DNA from: Trichoplusia ni
Lineage: Eukaryota > Arthropoda > Insecta > Lepidoptera > Noctuidae
Reading direction: 5' to 3'
Length of the DNA: 64,000 bases
Assembly (NCBI RefSeq): GCF_003590095.1
Contig: NC_039488.1
Location: 11,222,001-11,286,000, forward strand
This document shows, one piece after another, positions 23,441-35,591 of the stretch (position 1 is its first letter; the number at the start of each line of letters is the position of its first letter). The position numbers and the translations under genes are program-made. The notes beneath the pieces were generated by a model. That model saw only the letters and a list, made by a program, of their open reading frames with translations, had not been told where the DNA came from and searched no databases.

Positions 23441-23462
23441 AATAATAATAATAATAATAATA
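23441..23462. repeat. TAA repeat shared by two elements
   Basis: Seven TAA units. They are both the right-hand boundary of the TAA-bounded segment and, read on the minus strand, the ATT-type tail of the antisense LINE (ORF 23690-24892). Confidence 0.6.
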
Positions 23463-23689
23463 TTTATTTATTTGCTTGAATGTAGGTTTACAATAAGTTG
23501 GTTACAAGTGTGTAGGATCCATGTACATTCGGCCATTAGTGCATGGCATGCAAAAACATTTTAGAGCAAGTGTTGAGAACAGTGGCTATATCTTAATATA
23601 ACAAAAACTTAATAATAAACTTACTAAGTAAATAATATTAAAAACATTATATAAACTGGTGAAGTACGCTTGCAAAAGTACACAAATAT

Positions 23690-24892
23690 TTATGTTACAC
23701 AGTTATCTTGCAGAAAATCTGATACGGAGTAGTAGGATTTCTGTATCAGGAAATTAGTTAAATATTTTTTAAATAATCTTACAGGCTCTTCTTTTATATT
23801 ATTTGGCAATTTGTTATAAATTACAGGTGCTATACCAATAAAATTTTTATTTAATAATGCGGTTTTATATGTACCTGTATGAAGCAGATATTTATATTGC
23901 AATCTTAAGCTGACTGATCTTTTCCTGGTTTCGTTTAATGTAGGAAATAAATGAGAGTTAATTTTAACAAATAAACATACTTCGAAAATATATATGCATG
24001 GGAAAGTCATTAAATTATACAATCTGAAAAAAGGTAGACAACTGTCCGATATTTTAATGTTGAAGATGGATCTTATACAGCGTTTTTGGGCTTTGAAGAC
24101 TGCGTCCCTTTCGCTGCAGTTGCCCCAGAATATTACAGCAAATCTTAGTACAGAAGCTACTAACCCATGGTAGGCAATCAAAACAGTTTTCACATTTACT
24201 TTTTTAGACAGGTTAAATAGTACATAGGCAGATGAACTTAATTTCTGACATATGTGATCAGCATGTGTCTTCCATGTCAGTTGGCTGTCTATATGAATAC
24301 CTAAAAATTTTGTTTTATTTACCATTTCAATAGATGTTCCTTTAAAATTAATATTTAGGGTATCAGGGAGTAATCTTTGATGAAAGTGCATTATTTTGGT
24401 CTTATTTATATTTATCAAAAGGTTGTTATTATTTAACCAGTTGATTATAGTTTTTAGTGTATTATTGACATCATCTTCATATGATTCTTTCTTTATACAT
24501 TTTATTAGAGCTGTGCTATCGTCTGCAAATAGGATCATTGGATGGTTGACGTGACGTGGGAAGTCGTTGATGTACACCAAAAATAAAAGAGGTCCTAATA
24601 CACTTCCCTGTGGTACACCGTATTTAATTATTCTGGAAGACGATTCGTATTTTTTTTCAAATTTGGAATTGCTACAAACATTTAAAATTTCAGTATATTG
24701 TTGACGACCACAAAGATATGACTGGATTAAACTAAGGACGTTGCCTCTGATACCATAGGCGTTAAGTTTTTTCAATAGTAAATCATGGCTCACCCGATCA
24801 AAGGCTTTAGACATATCCGTATATATTGAACATATAGGGATTTTTTTATCTACATTTATCATTACTTGTTTTATTAAATTAAAAATGGCCAT
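23690..24892 (-). pseudogene. 5'-truncated LINE, reverse transcriptase part
   Basis: 400 open codons covering the RT core of a CR1/Jockey-like LINE: IYTDMSKAFDRV at about 23-34, YGVPQGSVLGPLLF at 91-104, the catalytic LFADD at 121-125, then thumb and C-terminal region. The endonuclease and N-terminal RT are absent. An in-frame stop lies just upstream of the ATG, so the element is truncated near 24900. Its 3' UTR and tail reach the TAA repeat at 23441-23462. It is not autonomous. Confidence 0.85.
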
Positions 24893-25030
24893 ATTAATAC
24901 TTGTATTATTACTTGTGTTGTATTATGGATATCGTGTTTTTTTTCTTGGAAAGATGTATTTTCCTCATTTCGTTGAATTCATCATGTCGCGACGCGTACC
25001 TATCAATGTTTCAATGCGTACCTACCTGTC

Positions 25031-25279
25031 GTGTTTAGAGAAGAAGTGTTAGAAAAGTCTAAAGGCATCCCAAAATTGCTTATCATAACCAAGCCAAAAA
25101 TGGTCGTAGCTTGCTTTGACAATGCCGACAAGTTGATCAGATCTAGCAATGGAAAAGTAGACCCAATGCATAAAAAGTTACCAAAACTGTTCTACATTAA
25201 GGGCGTACTTTTGAACATAGATACTAATGTTCTCTTCAGAAAAATCAATAAACTTTGTACCTTACACGTAAAGTCATAA
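25031..25279 (+). CDS. Unassigned short ORF
   Basis: 82 codons opening on a non-ATG codon (phenylalanine TTT is the first full in-phase codon near the stop-free start). The amino-acid mix is protein-like (KSKGIPKLLIITKPKMVVAC and onward) and ends in a normal stop. It matches no family I recognise. It lies just left of the truncated LINE's 5' end in an intron, so a transposon or retrocopy fragment is as likely as a gene. The first in-frame ATG is at about 25100. Confidence 0.15.
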   Translation: MFREEVLEKSKGIPKLLIITKPKMVVACFDNADKLIRSSNGKVDPMHKKLPKLFYIKGVLLNIDTNVLFRKINKLCTLHVKS

Positions 25280-26251
25280 CGGGGACGCAAAAGATATAAA
25301 TAGCAGAAAGGTCGCCTTCCTTATTGGTCCAATTCCTTCCTTAATTCTATTGCGCTCACTGTGAATATTTTATGGGTATACTAAGAGGCGGGTTGTATCG
25401 ATTGGCGTTAGTAAATTAATCGCACTGTCCCATAAACGTTTGGCGTCATTACCATTAAATTTGATCCGTTGTTTAACGCCATTAACTGTGAATTGTTTCC
25501 TATTGGCAAGGTTGTATTTAACCTTAACTACGAAATTAACTTTGGAGTCATGGTCTTTGTCGTCTTGTCAATCTTTGTATAACTGGTTATTTTTCGGTGA
25601 TTATCTTAGGATGATCGTTTTTCAGACTTTCGTACCGGGCTATAATCAAGAATCTTTAAAATATCTTTAAAACATTACAATGATGGCTCTTGGTGGGCGG
25701 TTCCAACTGGTCATGAACCGGCCAGATACTTCAAAAAATCTTATCTACTGAATACCTTATAATATGGCATTTGTCATTCAGTTAAATACCGTGCTCAACG
25801 CTCTTACATGGAATTACGGCCTAACTAACGTCCTCAAGGTATACCGATTGATGAAAATTGGCAACTATAGTCCACATACTAATTAATCATCTCTCTTTTT
25901 CAGCAATAACAATAACATTTAGCACTATCACCAAACTATAATATCTGTAATCAGATACAACAATACCGCCATTCCTATACGTGATAAGGCTACATGCAAA
26001 ACGGGGATTATTACCAAATCAGTCGTCTCGTGTGACTGCTACGACCGTGGCTGATAACGAACTACCGTACGCACTAAATAAAGCCATGATGTCATGCGAA
26101 TTTGACCTTTATTGATCGATTTTGGTATATAAGTCACCTTCAAACTGGAAATTATGTCCTGTGAAAGATATTTCATGTAACACATTTTTTTTTGTAACTA
26201 CTTTGGAAAAAAGTTTTATGACATTCTAATAAAATTAAATTGACGTACTCA

Positions 26252-26310
26252 GTGAAGCAGAGAAGTCGCTCTACGTCTTGTAGCGCTCTGCCTCGCTTAC
26301 ACAGAGGCTT
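26252..26310. repeat. Recurring ~52-bp palindrome, copy
   Basis: gtgaagcagagaagtcgctc, then tagcgctctgcctcgcttac. It is followed within 30 bp by the accessory motif gtggtaggccctct. Confidence 0.55.
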
Positions 26311-26639
26311 TTGTTTTCTATAGAAGGCGGTGGTAGGCCCTCTGATGTAGGTTTAGGTATAACCTTTTTTTTAAAATAGTATCACTTCTTATGAGATCGC
26401 TTTTCACCTGATTGTATAAAAGTAATCAATACGATACTTGCGTTTATTATATCAAATTGCGAATGAGGATTCATTTATCAGAATTAAATGGATAAAATTG
26501 TTCCTTCTAGTCTGCCTACACTCACCAGTGAAAGCGATACAGACGAAGTGGGTCACTTAATGCATCAAAAAAAATAATGCATCAAAAGAGATTATGATAT
26601 TTTGCTGGATATTATCAAAGTTCAAGTGACATTGACTGT

Positions 26640-26770
26640 ACGCACAGATGTGGTATGTCATCAAGCCAGACGCACTTTGCGCTACGTGCGCAGGATTCGA
26701 TCCACGCGTGTGTGATCCACGAATGCTTGAGTTTAGATGTCTTTTGACGAGACTTAAATGTCTATGAAAC
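26640..26770 (+). repeat. tRNA-derived SINE, family 2 (degraded)
   Basis: Contains caggattcgatccacgcgtg and gtgatccacgaatgcttgag, matching the box B region and body of 54931-55127. Confidence 0.55.
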
Positions 26771-26794
26771 CTCCCGCGGGTCTTATAGCGGCTT

Positions 26795-26935
26795 ATCACC
26801 AATGCCGATCCCGTGACTCTGGTTAAAGGAGTAGAAGGGGCCCGGGGTGTTTTTAGTCGGTGGAACTCCGACATATCCCTACGCCGTGCCCTCGACGTAG
26901 GTTGAAGTCTTTAGCGTTTCACCCCGGAAAAAAAG
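26795..26935 (+). repeat. Interspersed repeat ending in an A-run, shared with 33400-33560
   Basis: Shares aggggcccggggtgttttta, gtcggtggRactccgacata, and an end in tttcaccccgg followed by an A-rich run. The A-tail suggests the 3' end of a LINE or SINE. The family is not identified. Confidence 0.6.
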
Positions 26936-27817
26936 GATCATCAATTCCGAAAACAAAATTGGACAGTCACCCATATTTCCAAGTCTTTCCAATTCCAGTA
27001 GTATGAACTGTACTTCTGCATCAGACCATTGGAATCCAGGAAGACCAACCTAATATAAACTGCATAAAAATATTGAAAAAACCGCTCCCAACATGTTTAT
27101 AAAGTTCGATATTTATTTATAAATGTCTAATATTGAAGTGTAATCTATTCGCTGTTTTTTAGCTATCAATCAAAAATTGTAAACTGCTTCATTACGTTAG
27201 AATTTATAAATAAAATTCTGAAAATAACTAGACCGGTCTGTTCGGTTATCAAGCGTGTTTAAAATTATATCTATCCATTGAACGAATCGAAATTCGTGTA
27301 CAAAAATATTTTCGTACAAGTAGGCAGTTCACTTCAAAAATCTGACAACTAGTCTTAATTAAATTATGTGATAGTAGTTGTTGCCCATGGGCTCGACCGC
27401 TGCAAATCAGAAATGATCCTACGTGATAAAAAATGGGGATAAAATGTGTTAATCCTGGTTACCAACTACCTGTATAGCAAGTTTCGTCTAAATCCGTTCA
27501 GTGGTTAAAAGGTTCAAACAAACTTTCCCGCTGACATTCAGCTGAAAACAATAACATTGACTACCGATCTTTTTTAAACTAGAAGCCAATACTTAACGTA
27601 TTTAATGGAAACCCTACTTAACATTTTTCTGACAAAATACTTACACATTGTTTATTAAAAAATAATTTGAGAATCATAAATAAATCCGATGTAAAACCGC
27701 AGAACTCAGTCTACTAAGAATAATGTAAAAACATTTCCCAGTTTTCAAAGTTACCTTAAAAACCTCTTGACATTATTAAAGGCCTACGAGCACCTTTAGA
27801 AATACCACTATTGCAGA

Positions 27818-27869
27818 TGTGGAAAAGAGATACCGTTTACGCTGTCTAGCGTGCTATCTCGCTCACACA
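27818..27869. repeat. Recurring ~52-bp palindrome, copy
   Basis: tgtggaaaagagataccgtt, then tagcgtgctatctcgctcac. Both arms are well preserved. Confidence 0.6.
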
Positions 27870-28404
27870 ACCGCAAATCTTACTTGAAGAGTTGGTCGTA
27901 GGTATCTCGGCAAACAAATCCCTTCAAGAGCCCTTCAATAAGGTTTCAATAAGAACCTTTAATTACATTACGAGGTATAAATTCCAAAGCCCTTGTACTC
28001 TCAATTATTGATTGATTTTTTTCCTATTATTAAGGTTGATGAGTTAAGGAAGAATCATCTTGTATTTTTGTTTTGTTTATTAATTTTATGTAAGCAGCAG
28101 TTAGCATAGTGGTATGATTTTCGATTGATTCTTGGACAGCCAAGTCATAAGTGGTGTAATTATTGTGCATATCACTTACTCATTATCACTTAACCGCCAC
28201 ATCTGAGATTTATTTCTTCAGTTTAAAATTCTGCTCCATGTCGTTATTCAATCACACGTAAAGAAAAAAAAGTATATTTTTTCACAATATTTCATGTTGA
28301 ATACAAGGGAAATAATATCTTTCTGAATTCTGGTCATAATTGATAAATAAATTTTAAACTATATTTTTATAGTAACTATCGTGATAACGGTTCATTATAA
28401 AGAG

Positions 28405-28493
28405 AGTTCGACACGCGACCCCACCGCGTTAGCTCATGATTAAGGACCCCGGTTGGATCCGAAACTAGTTGGGCACTCACTAAATACACGTGA
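28405..28493. mobile_element. ACGCGTATTTATCGGG-family element, diverged
   Basis: The interior ttagctcatgattaaggacc and the right end tagttgggcactcactaaat followed by acacgtga match 13823-13910. The left end is degraded. Confidence 0.5.
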
Positions 28494-29534
28494 GTATACT
28501 GATACAGCAAATTTCAATGTCGACAGTCGACTGGTATCACTGATACCGACGCGTCACCTAAAAATGACTGCTATTATTCATAAATCAAATCGGGCATAAT
28601 ATAACCCATAATATATTCGATCACATTAATACAAAAACATTTTGGCTACAGAAAAAAATGCGGAAGTCTGACTTCTTTTCCGTAAACTTGGGCAAAATTC
28701 TTAGTAAATCGTAATTCTCGTAATATGAATAACCGGAACATTTTCATATTTACTGGTCTGACATATCAAGAGATATTTTTCTTATGTTTTCATTGGCGTG
28801 CCCGAGTATCGTGTGCAACTCTGCTATAAATTGCAGGAGAAGGCCAATTGCAATTATGTTTCGTGGTTTTATAGAGCTAATGTATTGAAAACAAAAAATC
28901 ACCGTTCATGTAGTTCCTGACCTTTTTTGCTGTTGTTTTTTTATGGCATCGTATCGTAGTTTTGAATTTCTTGCAAAATAATTCAGAATCATTTTCGGAA
29001 TAAAATAATTTTATATCGAAATTAGAAACATCTGTATTTTTAGTAACCTAATTAAAATTGTAGTTTGATATCTTAAGCCATAATTAAGCCTCGTTTCGAG
29101 AACAAAAGGAAAATTGGAATTATTACTAAATTCCAGACTAACTATAATAAACCACTAATATTATATGTTCTTTAATTTCTTGCGTAAAAAAACCCTCGAA
29201 GCAGGGAGGCGTCTGTAAACTCCTTCTACTTCTCGCTACCTATATTTATAAAATTGAGCTCATTGATAATGATAAGGGGTCATTACCAACCTCTATTCTT
29301 CGTAACCCTTTGAGAACATAAATCATACACCAGGGAAGGTCTACCAGATTTCCCTTGGTCCGGTAGTATTCTAATTGGCACTGTTACTCCTTGCTAGGCT
29401 ATGAAAGACATATACCTGATTGTCATTGTTTAACTTTATACATTGTGTTACTACCCACATTGTAAAAACGATTACATGTACTACAATCTGTTCCGTTTTT
29501 ATAAATAAAGTATTAATTTGCCTTTTCTTTGCAG

Positions 29535-29670
29535 AAAGACGACCCCGGGCCTCCAGACCGGTACCCAGTCCGGCACGCTGGTCTGCCGCACAAGCTTGAA
29601 GTGTTTCCTCTGCCGCTGAAGGACTCTGACCACGAACTCAAGTTCAATGTGTCCTGGATTCCATCTCTAA
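29535..29670 (+). CDS. Receptor gene, exon 2 (start of first FN3-like module)
   Basis: 136 bp between ttctttgcag and gtaagt, entered in phase 0 and left with one base. It reads KDDPGPPDRYPVRHAG, a proline-rich lead, then FNVSWIPSL, the B-strand tryptophan motif typical of fibronectin type III modules. It has a possible N-glycosylation site (NVS). It joins exon 1a or exon 1b equally well. Confidence 0.75.
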
Positions 29671-31560
29671 GTAAGTTTTTTTAAGTGAAAACTTCTTTAG
29701 CGGCGTTGTATACTCTTTTTGTAATGAGTAAAAACTGTTAAACTCGCGTCAGGACACGTGACCTGATCGAAATTTTTTAGGACTTAAACGTCTTTAGCAC
29801 AATACTGCACCGTATCGAAATAAATAAGTATTGTATTCTACCACATAAATGATAGTAATATCAAAAATGCACAACAAGTTTTTTCAAGTTTTCACTTCTG
29901 CCAGCACTCCCGGACTGCAATCCGTAGCTTTTTTTTATGTAACTAGTTTAGGTCATAGAACTGTTATGCCACATAAAATATTGTAAGCAGGAGCTTAATT
30001 ACACGTAGGCCTCCACGCTACACGAGAAATTATGGTGGCTTCTACCGGCCAGTAGTGCGGGCCGGTGGAAGCCCGCGGTCGGTGTATGAAGGATTGCAAC
30101 GCATTGCCATACTGTGACACAAAAACGCGGATGACATAGCACGGTGGTTCAGGTTTAGTCAGTATAAATCTGACACTACACATTTCCTCAGCCTAGGGAG
30201 TGGATGTCTGAGAGGATTCCCCCGCCTTAACAAAAAAGGGGTGAGCTTAGTTTGTTGAGCTGTTTCGTTTTCACAGAACACTTAGAAAGCGGTGAAGAGT
30301 GGGTGATGAGGAGAGCTGTCTTTGTATTTTTGACATCCAAAAAGATCTACTTTGTACCTGGTAGTCTAACTTGAATAAATGCATTTTGATTATGTGCAAT
30401 AGGCTACGTGTCTCAGATCAAATTTGTAACAACATCATCACCATCATCATCATCCACAGCCTTTATCCTCCCACTGCTGGGCATATGCCTCCCCTTTTTT
30501 GTGCCAATTTCTACGGTAATGTGCTAGCCTCATCCAGACTCGACCCGGACGACCGACAAACAAACCTAATAAAATTAGTTAACTAAATTCCAAGCGGCCT
30601 AGACTCAATTATTTTAATAAAAAAAATGTTGGGTTCCAAACCGTTGTAATAATTACGGCCATAATGTGATGTCATAGAACCTGTAAACAAACTAATGCCA
30701 ATGTCACTTAGATATATTTGTGTGTTTTATATATGTCGAATGATTGTTTACAAACTTATCACGTGACAGCACAGAATCTATAAACTAATAAGGCTGACAG
30801 CGACTTCCCTTCATCAGAAAGTGTGACGTCAAGAGCCCCCCCCCCCTCCTTAACTTGGGGTTTATGAAAGGCTCGTAGTTTTTTTTTATAAAATGACTAC
30901 AGGCCACTTTTCTTTGTACCCTTCATTTTAAGTCAAAATCAACATTATTATGATTAGATCCAAATTATTAATTATTAGATAGAATTAGCAATCCAGACAT
31001 TACAATGATTTTCATAACCGATTCTTTCACAATAGTTATCAAATCAAGATGCAAGGATATCAAACAAAACCAAAACATAAGATTTCAAAGAGACCCGTTT
31101 CAGGCATTTCCAAAACGTTGAAATAGTTTATTGTGGAGAATATTATTATATTAATTAACTAATTATTAATTGACTTTAGTTCCAAAAATACAACAAAAAA
31201 AAAATCTAAGACTTCTCTAGAATTCTCTTACATCTAATTTTTAACCAAGAATCAGAACTATGTGCTATAAATACCTAATATACGTCAATTACTTCCCAAA
31301 CGCGTCATACTGTAAGTAAACAACGAACAACAATCTTCTGTAGTCGGTCAAAGCTAAATGATTATGCTGATAGATTGTCTAACTCAACAATGGTCTAGAA
31401 ATTGATTGTAAGTTCATATATTCTACTGAAGTAGGTCGGAATGTTGCGTTGTGTTCGGATGACATGAGCTCTTATTGATAGAACATAGAATAGAAGTATA
31501 TTTTCTCCGTGACTATTTGGCATAAGTTTAGAGAATTTGACTCAGATAGAGAATGCGACT

Positions 31561-31693
31561 GCACGGATAGCTGAGTGACGTAGGTCACTACGCCAAACAC
31601 ACTGCTTGATTCGTCGCGGGTTAGATCCCTGCGTAAGACAAGCATTTGTGTGATCCACGAATGCGTGTTCTAAATGCTCTTACTACGGGAGTC
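31561..31693 (+). repeat. tRNA-derived SINE, family 2
   Basis: gcacggatagctgagtgacg, box B-like cgggttagatccctgcgtaa, then gtgatccacgaatgcgtgtt and the end motif ctacgggagtcgtt. It is diverged and internally shortened. Confidence 0.65.
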
Positions 31694-31969
31694 GTTTAAA
31701 AACATCTTCTCATAATAACAGTTTCAGTTCAATTATAGTTCTAATAAGTGAGTCACAACTAAACGTTATGAAGATAGCAATAGAAACATAATTCGCATTT
31801 CACACAAAACCAGCCAGCCCTAATAATCAGTGTATCCACGATATCGCTTATAATGTGCTTTATTAATTATGTAACGACAAATGTCTGATCAGATTGTAAA
31901 TGATCAAGAGAATCTGTTGTTAAATTCTTAGGGCCGACCAACACGTCTTAGCGTAATATTATTATGTTT

Positions 31970-32021
31970 GTGGAAACGTGACAGCGCAATACATGGCGTA
32001 GAGCGGCATCTCTTTTCGACT
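31970..32021. repeat. Recurring ~52-bp palindrome, copy
   Basis: tgtggaaacgtgacagcgca, then a right arm gtagagcggcatctctttt. The right arm is close to the apparent family consensus. Confidence 0.6.
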
Positions 32022-32618
32022 ACGACTCTTCGAATATCACTTTAAGACGTGGCGTTCAGGCCTCTGCTTACCTATCATAATCGATTGGATAAAACTCGAG
32101 ATTTATCAACCGAAAAAAAAGAGCAAAGAAGAAGAGGTTCTCAATTGATCTGTATTTTGCGTTTGTTTCCTCAGAAATTTGGACTGTCTGAACCCATGAT
32201 TTCGATCATGAAATAGCTGTTATTTTTTCTATCAATGTAATCAAGTTTGAAATATTAAATCAATTTAATAAGTTTATTATTTGAAGTCGGTTGTATGTTT
32301 TTGTTGTTAAAACAATATTATTGAATACCAACCGCAAAATCAAACAGATCTCTTGAGTGCGTCTTATTTAAACATCATCACAGATTACAGCTTCAGCTTT
32401 CAGAATTTTTCCTTATCTAATACTCAGAGAAAACAAACACACGAAACACAAGTTTTCTATACATATATCGGCTCTGCCCTTCCTCTTGTTATTTCACAAA
32501 CATCTGTTACTGTACCAGCATTGTTTATCGCCTAAAAATAATACAACGAAACCCAGTCAAAGTAAATTTAACAAAAACAAATTGTGATCGTCAGTCGATT
32601 TAATAAATAACGATTTAT

Positions 32619-32745
32619 TCACGCGTATTTATCGTGATCGCACGACTAGTTTCTGGCTCAATCGGAGTCGTTCGTTATAAGCTGATTCAGCGTCGTGGAA
32701 GCGGGATTGCTAGTCAAACCGAATTAGTTTCCCGATAAAAATGAG
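32619..32745. mobile_element. ACGCGTATTTATCGGG-family element
   Basis: Begins tcacgcgtatttatcgtgat and ends with a ttagtttcccgataaaaa block, an inverted version of the start. The interior is related (aatcggagtcgttcgttata). Confidence 0.55.
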
Positions 32746-33399
32746 AGTTGGTCAAAAGGTTTTATATAAATCATTATGCATCAGACTAACGAAAATTCCT
32801 CAACAGTTATTCTCGAAAAAAAATTTTGAAGAAACTATGTAAAAGAAACGCATAAATATTATATAATTATATCTGTCTTTGTACAGAAGATTTTTTTAAG
32901 GAAAGATTATGCCCTACGGTTTATTAAATTATCTAATTAGTCCTTCCATTAAATACATAATCACAAATATTAGTCATTTTGTATTTAAGGTATTTCAAAG
33001 AAACTCTTTGTTTGTAAAGAAAGATTCCTGAATCAGATAAGACGACTATCGTACGAATTTAGCTGTTATCTGAGTGTTGCTTGAATGATTAATTCATCAC
33101 GTGGGCAAGTTATGTTTATATTGATAATGTTCCGTGATTTTCACTAATGCATGTTGTGTATACTATGTAAAAATATATATGAATATTCTTAAGAGATAAT
33201 GTTTGTGAGTTTGCGCCGGTGTTGGAGGTGATCTTAAGAATTACTGAATAGATTTTGAAAAATTCCAACCAATAACCAATGAAAAAGCCTCGTCTTTAGT
33301 GAGTGCTATAGCTATTTATAAACCAGTGCAAGAAAAAGTGATACAAACACCAAAACGCAGATGTCGGAGCACGGTACTTTAGGTTCCAACACCAAGGTA

Positions 33400-33560
33400 G
33401 CAGGTGGAAGTCAGGGTCGCGCTGAAGCATGCGCGAGCGATCCCGTGGCTCTGGCTCAGGCATTTGAAGGGGCCCGGGGTGTTTTTAGTCGGTGGGAGTC
33501 CGACATATCCCCTCGCCGTGCCCTCGGCGTGGGTTGAAGTCATTAGAGTTTCACCCCGGA
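33400..33560 (+). repeat. Interspersed repeat with A-tail, copy 2
   Basis: Near-identical core to 26795-26935 (aggggcccggggtgttttta, tcggtgggagtccgacatat) ending tttcaccccggac plus an A12-like run. The short frames on both strands here reflect its GC content. Confidence 0.6.
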
Positions 33561-33592
33561 CAAAAAAAAAAAAGGGAGGCGAAAAAAAGGCA

Positions 33593-33657
33593 GGTGGAAC
33601 ACTCACTGTCATTAACAGTGAGTGTTCCACCCCAAATTAATGGTATTCCATTAATTT
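33593..33657. repeat. Two adjacent perfect hairpins
   Basis: Hairpin 1: stem GGTGGAACACTCACTGT (33593-33609), loop CATTA, perfect complement to 33631. Hairpin 2 starts three bases later: stem AAATTAATGG (33634-33643), loop TATT, perfect complement to 33657. No T-run or coding context suggests a terminator role. Confidence 0.8.
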
Positions 33658-34069
33658 CCAATTATTATGTTTGCAAATGAAATAGAAATAGTTTCAAATT
33701 TAATCCAATTACCATTCATTCATCGGCCATTGTAAATAGCAGAATCGGGGCAAAATTCAAGCTATCATATTGTGTAAGGCCAAAATAGGAGAATAGAATA
33801 CCGTACTTGGCTATTTAGACCGAATATATTTTACCAAAACACATTAATCTCGTACTGTTTATGCATTACTCATCAGACATTTGGTTTAAATCATAATTCT
33901 CGTTAATCGTTCCTGTTCTCATCATTCATCATTCAGAATATAGGTAGGAATTATGTGCGAACAAAAACATATTTGAATTGTTTTGTGTGAATATATCTGC
34001 TGTGAATCTTGCTGCATTTTTTGTAGCGTTGTTGTAGTCCAAAACAAGATTGCGTTGCTTATGCATACA

Positions 34070-34350
34070 TCTATACTAATATATAAAGCTGAAGAGTTTG
34101 TTTGTTTGATTGTTTGTTTAAACGCGCTAATCTCAGGAACTACTGGTTCAAATTGAAAAAAACTTTTTGTGTTCAATAGACCATTAATCGAGGAAGGGCT
34201 ATATAACATCACGCTGCAACTAATAGGAGCGAAGATACAATGGAAAATGTGGCAAAAACGGGGAAAAATATTAATCTTCGAGGGCTTTCGTTCAAAAATT
34301 CCTAACATATATCTTCTAACCACGCGGACGAAGTCGCGGGCAACAGCTAG
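34070..34350 (+). mobile_element. Helitron-like non-autonomous element, copy 2
   Basis: TCTATACTAATATATAAAGC start, GTTT repeats, gggcaacagCTAG end, and an A before plus a T after, as expected for Helitron insertion between A and T. The reverse-strand 163-codon frame spanning it is a repeat artefact. Confidence 0.75.
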
Positions 34351-35435
34351 TCCATAATATATGCTTATAATAATAAGCTTTTTAATCTTTATTATATAAT
34401 ATTCTCGTGTCATATGGAACGAAATTGAGCACCTGCGAAAAGGCTCGAGCGATTCTCATGAAAATTTTTGTGTATTTTGGATAGGTCTGAGAAAAATTTT
34501 ATGAAAATGTCAGTTCTCAATTACGGGACTAATAGAAACGAAATGTGTTTCCATACATTATTAAATAATGCAGAGATTTAATCACGCTTATTAATTAACC
34601 TAAAGTGATTCCCGACTACTGTCAAACCCAACTGGAGTCCTTAATTATGAGCTGACGCAGAGTTCTGAATGCCTGAACTGATTTAGCAGCCTACTGCGTT
34701 TACCGTTCAGATTTTGAGTGACAGTGGCAATATTTATAGTATACTTGTTATATGTAATTTTTAATTTCTGGAAGGATAGCTGCTCTGTGCTTTAAATGAC
34801 TCAATAATGTTTAAAAAAACGCTTCCAATTTAAGTTTTTTTTTATGCTAAGACCACGGAAAATTTATTTCGCGAGCATTTCGAAGTACCTTTATAACAAT
34901 ATTAACAATATCCCCATTTTTCCTTTTTCTTCTAAGAAATACGGCGGTACTGACGGATGTCTTGTTTATTCGTCTTAATTCGACACAGAATGTATGATAA
35001 CATACGCAGGATATTGTTCCTATAAATATCGTGAGCTTACACAAGTAATACTGATCAAATATTTGTATATTTTCATTGCTCAACTTAAGCGTCGTGGGAA
35101 ATCGAAAGACTTTTTCAGCGAGTACTAATTAATCAGCTTCTTTTGTCTTCAATATGAGACAAGTGAAATTTTGAGGCTCCACGTGCCTATTTTTGTTTTT
35201 AGGCGTTTGGATATGTCAGACATAAGCACCCTTTCTAGTGCTTAGCCCAGAATCACGAGGCGAGGCGCAAGGCGTACGATGATGCGAACCGTCTCTTTCT
35301 TGGTCCGCTGATCAGGTAGTGGCTAGTTTGTTTTCCAGGACGAGTGACTTTAATGTTAACGTAAAGTCTTGCACTAGAGCTTAGAATAGACATAAAATAC
35401 AAAAACAAACGTAACTGTTTAAGAAGGGTTTGCTT

Positions 35436-35528
35436 ACGCGTATTTATCGGGAGCACGTTGCCACATGAACTCTGATGTAGGATCCAGTTATGTCCAATAC
35501 TAGTTGGGCGATCACGATAAATACGCGT
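35436..35528. mobile_element. ACGCGTATTTATCGGG-family element, well preserved
   Basis: Left end acgcgtatttatcgggagca; right end ggcgatcacgataaatacgc then gt: inverted repeats of about 20 bp around a ~50-bp core. Confidence 0.6.
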
Positions 35529-35591
35529 GGATACATATTTATTTATTACATCTATCTCACCAAATTATTACAGTAAAAATTACTGCCTTCC

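Larger units (their letters stand above)
10313..29534 (+). other. Large intron 1 of the receptor gene, repeat-filled
   Basis: Bounded by gtaagc and a pyrimidine-rich acceptor (ccttttctttgcag). Contents: SINEs (10866-11025, 11254-11370, 12190-12525, 15274-15560, 26640-26770), an R4-type LINE 3' end (12876-13052), a CGATA cluster (13526-13603), alternative exon 1b (15009-15158), an intact RLE LINE and its TAA-bounded neighbours (18190-23462), a truncated LINE (to 24892), and copies of the recurring palindrome (10721, 17565, 26252, 27818). The rest, including 25290-26250 and 28500-29534, shows nothing recognisable. Confidence 0.6.

Noticed and set aside
33922..34413. 163-codon reverse-strand frame
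   Set aside because: It runs through a Helitron-like copy; a similar frame appears in the copy at 56308, so it reflects the repeat, not a gene.
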